Shown: positions 38,304-47,005 of the stretch, in pieces
Layout: the number at the start of each line of letters is the position of its first letter
Numbering within the stretch: the stretch's first letter is position 1
Source: Lacrimispora algidixylanolytica
GTDB lineage: Bacteria; Bacillota; Clostridia; Lachnospirales; Lachnospiraceae
Direction of reading: 5' to 3'
NCBI RefSeq assembly: GCF_003609635.1
Contig: NZ_MCIA01000003.1
Coordinates: forward strand, 62,001 to 126,000
Length of the DNA stretch: 64,000 bases
Notes under the pieces: model-generated
What the model saw: the letters and a program-made list of their open reading frames with translations, nothing else
Told to the model about the DNA's origin: nothing
Database searches by the model: none
Made by a program: the position numbers and the translations under genes

Positions 38304-38439
38304 AGTTAGTTTCGCCTAACTGCGTGTGAATATTCTAAATCAGATTAACCCTCTGATTGAATCCTTCATTTGACCCATGAAGGATCATGACTCCTGCGAG
38401 AGAGCCGTACTGTTACCGCATGACAGAGCGGCTTTTTTT
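38304..38439 (+). ncRNA. Putative small RNA gene, copy 2
   Basis: About 136 nt, paralogue of 34532-34669. It shares TGTGAATATTCTAAA, the CAGA/TCTG helix around TTAACCC, the TCCTTCAT/ATGAAGGA helix and TCATGACTCCT. Its terminator has different but complementary arms (AGCCG..CTGT with ACAG..CGGCT, 38403-38433) and T7, around the same loop TTACCGCATGA. Paired changes in the stems argue for selection on structure. CU-rich single strands (ACCCTC, ACTCCT) could pair with ribosome sites of target mRNAs, which is speculative. Confidence 0.7.
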
Positions 38440-38449
38440 GCGCCATTTT

Positions 38450-39274
38450 TTACTTATATAAGCGAATAAGATCCTTCACAAGTATTTCTTCATTTGTAAA
38501 TTGAAATTTATTATTGCTTAAGAATCCATCCATTGATTGGATTGTTTTATCAATAATTGAAATTTTCCATTTTTTGCTCAAATCTGTTTTAAAACTAATA
38601 TAAATTTCATTTTTTAATGGATCATATACGATGGAACACAGAGTATTCTTCTGACTAGTTTTACTTAAAACTTCAAAGGCTTCATTGATTCCAAAGCTAT
38701 GTATATTATTATCAATATATTCATGAGCACAAATATATCTATCAGCGCCGATACCATGTACTTCATTGTAATTTGCTTCCTTAAAATCCCCATTTGGAAA
38801 ATTAGTCATAACAATAAAATCATTATGAATAGGACTTACGATATTTGTATCATTTCCTTCTTCCAGAATAAATGCATCACCAGTTTTATCAGCGATAATA
38901 GTATGTAGCCCTAAATCCGGGAATAATGGATTTCTAGGATACGAGAGTACTCTTTTATTAAGAATTTCAAAAAATTCAGATGCTTTTTTTGTTTCCTTTA
39001 GCGCTTCATCAAAAACATCAAAAGCAAACCAATCATTTTCGTCACAACTTGATTTAAAACCTGGACTATATTTTACTGCTTGAGTACAGATAAAAAGACC
39101 CTCACTATTAAAACCAGCAATATCCCTGTATTTATTATCGAGTAAGGCTGAAAAATAAAATATGTTCATATCATTATAAGTATTTACTTTTAGTTTTAAA
39201 TCAATTTCATCAGTATCGAAATTCATACCGTAAATAGTTTTTTCTTGACCGAATACTGCAAAACTTGTACACAT
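38450..39274 (-). CDS. Linear amide C-N hydrolase (choloylglycine hydrolase/penicillin V acylase-like)
   Basis: 274 residues. MCTSFAVFGQEKTIYGMNFD places Cys2 as the N-terminal nucleophile after removal of Met, as in the Ntn-hydrolase family of bile salt hydrolases, penicillin V acylases and acid-ceramidase-like amidases. FICTQAVKYSPG and FIVMTNFPNGD are consistent with the fold. No signal peptide. The start follows AAAAGGAGG on the minus strand. It is AT-rich and adjacent to, but divergent from, the RiPP cluster. Substrate unknown; a quorum-signal or N-acyl amide role is possible. Confidence 0.75.
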   Translation of the reverse strand: MCTSFAVFGQEKTIYGMNFDTDEIDLKLKVNTYNDMNIFYFSALLDNKYRDIAGFNSEGLFICTQAVKYSPGFKSSCDENDWFAFDVFDEALKETKKASEFFEILNKRVLSYPRNPLFPDLGLHTIIADKTGDAFILEEGNDTNIVSPIHNDFIVMTNFPNGDFKEANYNEVHGIGADRYICAHEYIDNNIHSFGINEAFEVLSKTSQKNTLCSIVYDPLKNEIYISFKTDLSKKWKISIIDKTIQSMDGFLSNNKFQFTNEEILVKDLIRLYK

Positions 39275-39514
39275 TTAGGAACCTCCTTTTAATATATAAT
39301 TTTGTCATATCATATGATATCACCAGGTATCTCTATGGTTCAACCTATAAAATTTTTCAGAATCAAAAACGCGACACTTAAGCTTACGCCTTTATGGTAA
39401 TATATGCAAAAAGAATAAGGTGATAATGACATGTAAAATCGTATAAATTACATTATAAAAATAATGAAAAATTATATTATATAATTAGTATTATCAAATG
39501 AGGAAGGGAATAAG
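39275..39514. promoter_or_regulatory. AT-rich divergent promoter region of the RiPP cluster
   Basis: 240 bases without a gene between the amidase and the maturase. It holds the 14-base palindrome ATATCATATGATAT (39307-39320), close to the amidase start, and very AT-rich sequence before the ribosome site GAGGAAGGG. No unambiguous promoter is assigned. Confidence 0.4.
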
Positions 39515-41074
39515 ATGATGCAGGAAACCAGAAGAGATCTTATTGTAAAAAGGGTTCAGGGGTTAGTTCCGGATTCTAATTATGCTCGTTTAGGAACAAC
39601 ATTTGAAACCATCAATAATAAATATTTTTTTGACACAGGAACAGGAAAAGTATTTCAATGTGGTGAAGTGGAATATAAAATTCTGAAATTCATGGTTGAA
39701 TATAATACACTTTATTTTGGAAATGAAAGTGAGGAATCTGAATCTGAGGTATGCGATACATATGATCAGATATTCGATATTATAAAGAACCAACATATTC
39801 TTCAGGCACCTCTATATAAGAAATTCACTAAATTATCAGATGAAAGTCTAACAATTTTACTAGATCAGGAACTACAACAGGTAATTCTGGAATTGACGGA
39901 ACAGTGTAATCTTAGATGCAAATATTGTATTTATAATGAATATAATCCAGAATATCGAAATTTTGAAAGCCGGGATATGGATTGGGATACAGCCAAAAGA
40001 GCAATTGAATATACTTGTATCCACAGTGGAAAAAAAGTTGCAGTTACATTTTATGGCGGGGAACCATTGGTTAAATTTGAATTAATGAAAAAATGTATTG
40101 AATATAGTCAGGATATCATGGGCGATAAAGAATTGTCTTTTTCATTTTCAACAAATTTAACATTAATGAATCCGGATATTGCAGCATATATTGCTTCAGT
40201 AAAAAATTGCAGCGTATTATGCAGCTTGGATGGGCCGCAGGTAATACATGATTCATATAGAATCAAAGGTGATGGCACAGGAACCTTTGAACAAGTCATG
40301 CGGGGGTTGAGGTATCTGGTTGAGGCGATGGGAGATTCGGCAAAGAATCGTATTATTATTAATACTGTGGTTTGCCCGCCATATTCTAAAGAAAAATTGG
40401 ATATGATACAGGATTTCTTTGATAATTTGGAGTGGCTCCCAAAAGAATTAGATAAAAAGTGTGATTTTGTAGAAGGTGGAACGCTTCGTGATGAAGATAT
40501 AGCAGTACATTTTTTAAAAGGTAAGAATAAGGACGAAAAGTATCAGAATAACAAGTTGGACTCTATCAGATCATGGGCATTGGATAATATGCTAAATAAT
40601 AGTGATAGAAAAAAATATTCTGCAGGCATTAATAAGGGTAACCTTATTAAAGTACATAATCGTGTTTTAATGGACAAACCAATTTCAAGGTTAGGAAGGA
40701 ATGGGTGCTGCGTTCCTGGTAATCGTAGAATTTATGTTCAGGTAAATGGAGAATTCCTGGCATGTGAAAAAATTGGAGATTCTCCAAGTATTGGAAATGT
40801 GTATACCGGCATAGATCGGAACAGTGTTAAAAAAATCTATCTGGAAGAATACGATAAAAAATCAATTGAAATATGCAGTAACTGCTGGGCGGTAAACATG
40901 TGCGGAATCTGCTATGCAACATGTTTCAATAAAGACGGTTTAGATGTCAACATAAAAAATAATGCCTGTGAATATCAGAAAAAGCAATCTAAGGGTGAAC
41001 TGTCTGCATATTATCAGCTTTTAGAAGATAGACCAGAGGAGATTAAAAAAATAAAAGACATTCCAATTGTATAA
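39515..41074 (+). CDS. Radical SAM/SPASM peptide maturase (Cys-rich peptide type)
   Basis: 519 residues. The radical SAM cluster motif is CNLRCKYC (Cys131, 135, 138), followed by FYGGEPLVKFEL. The N-terminal part (TGKVFQCGEVEYKIL) resembles a peptide-recognition element. The C-terminus is Cys-rich, as in SPASM auxiliary-cluster domains (GCCVPGNRR, LACEKIG, CSNCWAVNMCGICYATC). The style is that of clostridial maturases acting on small Cys-rich precursors. A precursor gene follows 75 bases later. Such enzymes usually form thioether (sactipeptide or ranthipeptide) links; the chemistry here is inferred. Confidence 0.88.
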   Translation: MMQETRRDLIVKRVQGLVPDSNYARLGTTFETINNKYFFDTGTGKVFQCGEVEYKILKFMVEYNTLYFGNESEESESEVCDTYDQIFDIIKNQHILQAPLYKKFTKLSDESLTILLDQELQQVILELTEQCNLRCKYCIYNEYNPEYRNFESRDMDWDTAKRAIEYTCIHSGKKVAVTFYGGEPLVKFELMKKCIEYSQDIMGDKELSFSFSTNLTLMNPDIAAYIASVKNCSVLCSLDGPQVIHDSYRIKGDGTGTFEQVMRGLRYLVEAMGDSAKNRIIINTVVCPPYSKEKLDMIQDFFDNLEWLPKELDKKCDFVEGGTLRDEDIAVHFLKGKNKDEKYQNNKLDSIRSWALDNMLNNSDRKKYSAGINKGNLIKVHNRVLMDKPISRLGRNGCCVPGNRRIYVQVNGEFLACEKIGDSPSIGNVYTGIDRNSVKKIYLEEYDKKSIEICSNCWAVNMCGICYATCFNKDGLDVNIKNNACEYQKKQSKGELSAYYQLLEDRPEEIKKIKDIPIV

Positions 41075-41149
41075 TAATGGTTTAAACGCATTTGTGTTTA
41101 AATAAATATTTTAACATCTAATGGATGTATAAGAATGGGGGTGAAAAAT

Positions 41150-41356
41150 ATGAAACTAGTTAATCCTATGGGAAGACAGGCTGAAACGTTTGATACTGGT
41201 GCGAATTATTCTGGAATTTCTCCACAAAGTGGCTGTATATGCTCTGGCTCTATAGAAGCTAAAAATGCGCATTATCAGGGGCCAACAATGTGCGTAGGCT
41301 ATTGTGAACACGGTATTGATAATCGCAATGCCAACATGGAACAGGCATATAATTAG
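41150..41356 (+). CDS. Four-cysteine RiPP precursor peptide
   Basis: 68 residues from ATG 41150, after GGGGGTG; an in-frame ATG at 41135 overlaps the ribosome site. The leader-like start MKLVNPMGRQAETFD precedes a core with Cys29 and Cys31 (SGCICSGS) and Cys48 and Cys52 (MCVGYCEHG). Small size, the position between maturase and protease/exporter, and the CxC/CxxxC pattern support a modified peptide substrate. Cys-to-acceptor thioethers would be expected from the maturase class. The final product and activity are unknown. Confidence 0.8.
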   Translation: MKLVNPMGRQAETFDTGANYSGISPQSGCICSGSIEAKNAHYQGPTMCVGYCEHGIDNRNANMEQAYN

Positions 41357-41380
41357 TAAAAAAGGTAGTCTCTGCAGAAA

Positions 41381-41423
41381 ACAGGATGCCATCTTAGTGT
41401 ATCTTAATAAGATGGCATCCTGT
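41381..41423 (+). terminator. Strong hairpin after the precursor gene
   Basis: Sixteen-base perfect arms ACAGGATGCCATCTTA (41381-41396) and TAAGATGGCATCCTGT (41408-41423). The following T-tract is weak, so it may act as a partial terminator or mRNA stabiliser giving excess precursor transcript. Confidence 0.75.
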
Positions 41424-41471
41424 TGTTATCACAAATTATGGTATTTTAATAATGTTTAAAAATGGAGTGAA

Positions 41472-42686
41472 ATGTTGAAAGAGATAAATTCATTTTATAC
41501 AAAAGGCGAGAGAAGATACTTTTTTTATAATATGGAAGAAGCTGAGGAACAGGCAGTTGCCGTCCTGTTAATTGAACGTGGTTCCATGTCAGAGAACCAT
41601 GATGAGAAAGGATTAAGTCATTTTTTAGAACATATATCATTAGGGTTTGATAAGTTTAATCCGGATCAAAGAATAAAATGCTCAGGATTTACAGATTTTT
41701 ATTATACATATTTTATGTTTGTTATAGAAGTGCAGCTTTTAGAGGAATGTCTGGATAGAATTGAAAAAATTATATCAGGCAAATATTTTGAGAAAAACAC
41801 ATTTGATGACATAAAAAAAGATGTAATTAAGGAATATGAAGATACCATTAATTGCATCCAAACGAAAGAGTTTGCACGCTTATTGGAAGATACTGAGTAT
41901 ATGGAACATCTGGCGATTGGTGATTTGGAGGTGATTCAAACATGTGGATTTTATAAATTACAAGATTTTCACAAAAAAAATTATAAGGAAGCAAATATAA
42001 ATATTATTGTTATGGGAAACGGGATAGCAGAAAATAAACTAAAACGGCATACTGAATATGCACAGCTAGTATCGGGAGCCAAAAGAAAAAATATATTTCA
42101 TTCCTTTCCTCAAAATGAATTTAAGTGGTTAAATGTAGCGGACAAGGTGGGAATGAGCGTTTATTTTTATAGGAAGAGGAAAAAACTTAATAAGAGTCAA
42201 TACATAAAAGAAAATATTCTTGACGAAATTTGTTTTTCTTTATTTGAAACCGTTGTTTCGGAGATGTACGAAGGAACGAAAGCAAGTTTGAACAAAATCA
42301 TTTTTTCAAGTTCGGATGAATTTATTGGTATTCATTTGAAAAATTGCTGTATTAGCAATAAAATAGAGCTAAAAAGAGTTCTTCATCAGATCGTTGAGCG
42401 AGTTGATGCTTCACATATTCGAGCCTTTTTTTTAAAATTTAAAAAAGAATATAATGATTCTTGCAGGTTTGGATATAAAATCAATTTAATAGACGAAACA
42501 AAACGATGTATCCGAAATTTAATATATGATGGATTTATGTTAGGAAATAAAGAAATTATTAAAATGGTAAATTTGGAATTGGAACTTATTAAAATAAATG
42601 AAATAACTTCAAGATTTAATAGAATGATAAATAACGATGCGGACTTTTACCTTTATAAAGTAATAGATTGTAATAGAAATAAGTGA
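41472..42686 (+). CDS. M16-family (insulinase-like) zinc protease
   Basis: 404 residues. The inverted zinc motif HxxEH is HFLEH (His50, Glu53, His54), with a downstream Glu in KKDVIKEYED (about 121-123) as the third ligand. At about 400 residues it is a single-repeat M16 enzyme. ATG 41472 follows TGGAG. In the cluster it is the likely leader peptidase for the modified precursor, since the exporter lacks a C39 peptidase domain. Partner M16B dimers usually need a second subunit, which is not seen here. Confidence 0.8.
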   Translation: MLKEINSFYTKGERRYFFYNMEEAEEQAVAVLLIERGSMSENHDEKGLSHFLEHISLGFDKFNPDQRIKCSGFTDFYYTYFMFVIEVQLLEECLDRIEKIISGKYFEKNTFDDIKKDVIKEYEDTINCIQTKEFARLLEDTEYMEHLAIGDLEVIQTCGFYKLQDFHKKNYKEANINIIVMGNGIAENKLKRHTEYAQLVSGAKRKNIFHSFPQNEFKWLNVADKVGMSVYFYRKRKKLNKSQYIKENILDEICFSLFETVVSEMYEGTKASLNKIIFSSSDEFIGIHLKNCCISNKIELKRVLHQIVERVDASHIRAFFLKFKKEYNDSCRFGYKINLIDETKRCIRNLIYDGFMLGNKEIIKMVNLELELIKINEITSRFNRMINNDADFYLYKVIDCNRNK

Positions 42687-42705
42687 ATCTTTAGAGAGGT
42701 ATTGT

Positions 42706-44496
42706 ATGATAAAAAGTGTAAAAATCATGAAAAGCACATTGCTGTATGTTTTAAAACTGCTATGGAATAGTTCAAAATTATCTTTTTGCGGTCTTTTTTT
42801 TGCCAATATATTTGCAGGTATATTATTATCTGCGGAAATGATATTTTGGAAAAATATTATTAATGCGGTTCAGGCGGCTTTTGAGACTGGGAGTTTAAAG
42901 ATAGCCCTATATTGGCTTGTGGCATACATGTTCTTAGAGATCTTCCGAAATGTCATGGAAGAAATGTGTCAATATTATAAAATAGTTTTATCTAGTAGCA
43001 CAAACAAATATATAACAAAATTGATCTTGGAAAAAACTAAAAATATAAGTATGGAGAAATATGATAATGCAGATATACATAATAAATTAAAGAAGGCTAA
43101 TGAGGAGTCTACTGGGAGAAGTATGAATTTATTATATTCTACAGGACTTTTTATAAAAGGTTTGAGTGTAGCGGTCTCTACGGCATTTATCTTAGTGAAT
43201 TTTAACGTGTCTATTATGATTATATGTCTTGTAATTAACATACCTATATTATTTATTGGCATGAAAATTGCTTCCAGGCAATATGAAATTTATAATAAAA
43301 GATTTGAAAATATAAGATTTATGGATTATACAAAAACTTTATTGACAAAACATGAAAATATTAAAGAAGTCAAGGTATATGGAGTGACAGAATATTTTAT
43401 GAGTTTCCTTGATACATCCTATAAAACTTATATTGATGAAGATAAGGCAATTAGAAAGCGGTTCTCAGTACAAAAAATAGGAGCATCATTTGTAGAAAGT
43501 ATTATTATATATATGATGAAAGCTTTTATATGCATGATAGTCATAATAAATAAAATGACAATAGGAGATTTAACCTTATATATTGGTGCTATTGATAATT
43601 TCAGGAATGCCGTAAGCAATATATTATACGTGATAACTTCTATCTTTGAAGATGGATTATATGTTAATAACTTTTTTGAATTAATTAATATGCAGACGGA
43701 AGATACTGATAAATCTACTGTTAAATTTAATAGCTGCTTTCAAACAATACGGTTTGAGAATGTATGGTTCCATTATCCAAATTCAGAAGGGTTTATTCTG
43801 GAAAATCTGAACATTGAAATTGAAAGAGGAAAAACATATGCAATTGTTGGCTTGAACGGTTCAGGGAAGACAACAATTTTAAAGTTAATTCTGCGTTTGT
43901 ATGTTCCTCAAAAAGGTAATATATATATCGATGATCATAACATAAATGACATAGAAATAAATGATTATTATAAATATGTAGCTGCTGTTTTTCAAGATTT
44001 CATTAAATATCCATTAACTATAAAACATAATATTGGATTAGGAAATATAAGTAATCTGGAGAATGAAACTGATATTTTGCAGGCAGCGAAAAAGAGCGGT
44101 ATTTTACCATATATCAAAACTTTACCAGATGGGTTAGATACAAAATTGCAAAAGGAGTGGACGGGATCCACAGAGATGTCACTCGGTCAATGGCAAAAAT
44201 TAGCCATAAGCAGAGCTTTTTTTAAAGATGCACCAATCATGATTTTAGATGAACCAACGGCTTCTTTGGACCCCATGGCAGAGCGTGAAATAAGCGGGAA
44301 TATAAAAGCTTTAATGAAAGATAAAACCTGTCTTTTGATAGCCCATAGATTTTCGACAGTCAGGCTAGCTGATAAAATATATGTTCTCAAATTAGGTACA
44401 ATTGTTGAAAGTGGTACGCATAATGAATTAGTGAATATCCAAGGTGAATATTTTAAATTATTTCACATTCAAGCGGAAGGATATTTAGAAACATAA
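42706..44496 (+). CDS. ABC exporter (fused membrane and ATPase domains)
   Basis: 596 residues. Residues 1-330 hold six membrane segments of a type I exporter. The ATPase has Walker A GLNGSGKTT, signature EMSLGQWQ (LSxGQ variant), Walker B PIMILDEPTASLD and switch His in LIAHRFSTV. No N-terminal C39 protease domain is present. It lies 19 bases after the M16 gene, after AGAGAGGT. It probably exports the mature peptide. AT-rich codons match the rest of the island. Confidence 0.9.
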   Translation: MIKSVKIMKSTLLYVLKLLWNSSKLSFCGLFFANIFAGILLSAEMIFWKNIINAVQAAFETGSLKIALYWLVAYMFLEIFRNVMEEMCQYYKIVLSSSTNKYITKLILEKTKNISMEKYDNADIHNKLKKANEESTGRSMNLLYSTGLFIKGLSVAVSTAFILVNFNVSIMIICLVINIPILFIGMKIASRQYEIYNKRFENIRFMDYTKTLLTKHENIKEVKVYGVTEYFMSFLDTSYKTYIDEDKAIRKRFSVQKIGASFVESIIIYMMKAFICMIVIINKMTIGDLTLYIGAIDNFRNAVSNILYVITSIFEDGLYVNNFFELINMQTEDTDKSTVKFNSCFQTIRFENVWFHYPNSEGFILENLNIEIERGKTYAIVGLNGSGKTTILKLILRLYVPQKGNIYIDDHNINDIEINDYYKYVAAVFQDFIKYPLTIKHNIGLGNISNLENETDILQAAKKSGILPYIKTLPDGLDTKLQKEWTGSTEMSLGQWQKLAISRAFFKDAPIMILDEPTASLDPMAEREISGNIKALMKDKTCLLIAHRFSTVRLADKIYVLKLGTIVESGTHNELVNIQGEYFKLFHIQAEGYLET

Positions 44497-44639
44497 ATGA
44501 TTCGCAAGTAAATAGTGTTGGAGGTGGCATTCTTACTTAAAGAAGTTTAGATTGTAGAGCCGAGGGAAAAGTGATCCGGTTGTAATAAAAGGAGCAATGG
44601 TCTATAATTAAGGGAGAAATGCAAATTTGGAGGAATTAC

Positions 44640-46841
44640 ATGAAATCTTTAATTATAGCAGAAAAACCTTCCGTAGCCAGAGACATTGCCCGGGTGCTTC
44701 GTTGTACCAGGAGTCAGGATGGGGCGATTGAGGGAGATAACTATATTGTGACCTGGGGGCTTGGCCATCTGGTTACCCTTGCAGATCCAGAGGACTACGA
44801 TCCCAAATATAAAGAATGGAAGATGGATAACCTTCCAATGATGCCGGACAAATTTAAGCTGGAGGTCATTAAGCAGACTGGAAAGCAGTACCGTGTGGTA
44901 AAAACTCAGATTCACAGAAACGATGTAAATGAGATCATCATTGCTACCGATGCTGGTAGAGAGGGAGAGCTGGTAGCCAGACTTATCCTTGAAAAAGCGG
45001 GAAGCAAAAAGCCAACCAAACGGCTCTGGATTTCCTCTGTTACAGATAAAGCCATAAAAGAAGGGTTTGCGAACCTAAAGGACGGGCGCCAATACGATAA
45101 TTTATACGATGCCGCCATGTGTAGGGCGGAAGCCGACTGGCTGGTTGGAATTAATGCAACCCGTGCCCTTACCTGCAAATACAACGCCCAGCTAAGCTGC
45201 GGCAGGGTACAGACTCCCACCGTGGCCATCATCGCAAAGCGGGAAGAAGAAATCAAAAATTTCCTGCCAAAACCTTACTACGGAATCACTGCAAAGTGCC
45301 AGAATCCATCCCTAACCTTTACCTGGAGAGAGGAAGGATCAAAAAGCTACCGTTCCTTTGATAAAAGCCGGGTAGAAGCTCTTCTTGCAAAGATGAAGGA
45401 AGAAAAGGAAGGTCTGGTTACAGACGTAAAAAGTGTGCCAAAGAAGACTTATTCTCCCCAGCTTTATGACCTGACAGAGCTTCAAAGAGATGCCAACCGT
45501 CGCTTTAACTACTCTGCCAAGGAAACATTAAATATCATGCAGAGACTTTATGAAAACCATAAGGTCCTCACTTATCCAAGAACAGATTCCAGATATTTAA
45601 GCTCGGATATCGTGCCTTCCATTAAAGAAAGGCTGGAAGCTTGTAGCGTCGGACCTTACCGGAAGCTTGCAGGAAGACTGATCAATAAAAAAATTGAGGC
45701 AAAGCCGTCATTTGTAGATGATAAGAAGGTAACTGACCACCATGCCATCATTCCAACAGAACAGTTTGTACAGATGGATCATATGACCATAGATGAGAGA
45801 AAGATCTACGATCTAGTCGTGCGAAGATTCCTTGCCGTCCTTTATCCACCCTTTGAGTACGAACAAACAGAGATTCTTGTGGATTTAGGTGGAGAAAATC
45901 TAGTTGCCCGTGGAAAAACCGTGAAAACCTCTGGTTGGAGAGAAGTCTATGAAGATCAGGCCGAGGAAGAGGATGAAACGGAATTAAAAGAACAGGATCT
46001 TCCCCAGGTGAAAAAAGGAGACCACCTTTTATCACTTACTCTTCTCTTGACGGAAGGAAAGACAAAACCTCCAGCTCCATTTAACGAGGCGACCTTACTT
46101 ACTGCGATGGAAAATCCCGTGTCTTATATGGAGACAAAGGATAAAGATATGGCTAAGGCTCTTGGAGAAACGGGTGGACTTGGTACGGTTGCGACTAGAG
46201 CTGATGTGATAGAAAAGTTATTTTCAAGCTTTCTCTTGGAGAAAAAGGGAAAAGACATCCATATCACCTCTAAAGCAAAGCAGCTTTTGACTCTGGTGCC
46301 TGAGGATTTAAAGAAGCCAGAACTCACCGCTGACTGGGAGATGAAGCTGTCTGAGATCGCAAAAGGAACTAGAAAACGTGCTTCTTTCATGAAGGATATC
46401 AGACAGTATTCCGAGGAACTGATCCATGAAATTAAGGCAGGAGAGGGCCGTTTTGCCCACGATAACTTAACCAATACAAAGTGTCCGGTCTGCGGAAAAC
46501 GTATGTTGTCAGTCAAGGGCAAAAATAGTGAGATGTTAGTCTGTCAGGACAGAGAATGTGGCCACCGGGAAGTGACACAAAGAACCAGCAACGCCAGATG
46601 CCCGGTCTGTCATAAGAAGCTTTCTCTTCGGGGAAATGGAGATGGACAGATCTTTGTCTGCTTATGCGGATATAAAGAGAAGCTTTCTGCCTTTAAGGAG
46701 CGTCGGACCAAAGAAGGGGCCGGAGTATCCAAAAAGGATGTGGCAAGCTACATCAATAAGCAGAGCAAGGAAGCAAAGGAAGCTATTAATAATCCATTTG
46801 CTGATGCATTTGCAAAGCTTAATTTGGGGAAAGAGGATTAG
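44640..46841 (+). CDS. topB: DNA topoisomerase III
   Basis: 733 residues from ATG 44640, after TTTGGAGG; the frame extends back to 44619 without need. The TOPRIM domain begins KSLIIAEKPSVARDIA with DAGREGE. The catalytic Tyr is in VLTYPRTDSRYLS. ELQRDANRRF and RVQTPTVAII are type IA signatures. The C-terminus has zinc-ribbon-like CPVCGKRM and CPVCHKKL pairs. It relaxes and decatenates DNA. Higher GC than the upstream island, so normal chromosome resumes here. Confidence 0.95.
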   Translation: MKSLIIAEKPSVARDIARVLRCTRSQDGAIEGDNYIVTWGLGHLVTLADPEDYDPKYKEWKMDNLPMMPDKFKLEVIKQTGKQYRVVKTQIHRNDVNEIIIATDAGREGELVARLILEKAGSKKPTKRLWISSVTDKAIKEGFANLKDGRQYDNLYDAAMCRAEADWLVGINATRALTCKYNAQLSCGRVQTPTVAIIAKREEEIKNFLPKPYYGITAKCQNPSLTFTWREEGSKSYRSFDKSRVEALLAKMKEEKEGLVTDVKSVPKKTYSPQLYDLTELQRDANRRFNYSAKETLNIMQRLYENHKVLTYPRTDSRYLSSDIVPSIKERLEACSVGPYRKLAGRLINKKIEAKPSFVDDKKVTDHHAIIPTEQFVQMDHMTIDERKIYDLVVRRFLAVLYPPFEYEQTEILVDLGGENLVARGKTVKTSGWREVYEDQAEEEDETELKEQDLPQVKKGDHLLSLTLLLTEGKTKPPAPFNEATLLTAMENPVSYMETKDKDMAKALGETGGLGTVATRADVIEKLFSSFLLEKKGKDIHITSKAKQLLTLVPEDLKKPELTADWEMKLSEIAKGTRKRASFMKDIRQYSEELIHEIKAGEGRFAHDNLTNTKCPVCGKRMLSVKGKNSEMLVCQDRECGHREVTQRTSNARCPVCHKKLSLRGNGDGQIFVCLCGYKEKLSAFKERRTKEGAGVSKKDVASYINKQSKEAKEAINNPFADAFAKLNLGKED

Positions 46842-46850
46842 GAATCCTTA

Positions 46851-46888
46851 AAAAACCGGGAAGAACAGACGGATTCTTCCTGGTTTTT
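46851..46888 (+). terminator. Intrinsic terminator of topB
   Basis: AAAAACCGGGAAGAA (46851-46865) pairs with TTCTTCCTGGTTTTT (46874-46888), followed by CCTTTTTTT. Confidence 0.9.
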
Positions 46889-46928
46889 CCTTTTTTTACC
46901 TTCCTAATCAATGACTAGGTAAAACTTT

Positions 46929-46978
46929 AGTAAAATTTTACTTTGCTTATTGACGGTAGAAGTTAGTCCAATTATAAT
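46929..46978 (+). promoter_or_regulatory. Promoter with upstream palindrome for the LacI-Phn operon
   Basis: TTGACG (46950-46955), 17-base spacer, TATAAT (46973-46978): a strong sigma-A promoter. A perfect 14-base palindrome AGTAAAATTTTACT (46929-46942) lies just upstream and is a candidate operator for the LacI protein encoded next. Confidence 0.8.
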
Positions 46979-47005
46979 GAAAACTGAAAGGTGAGGATAT
47001 AGGTT

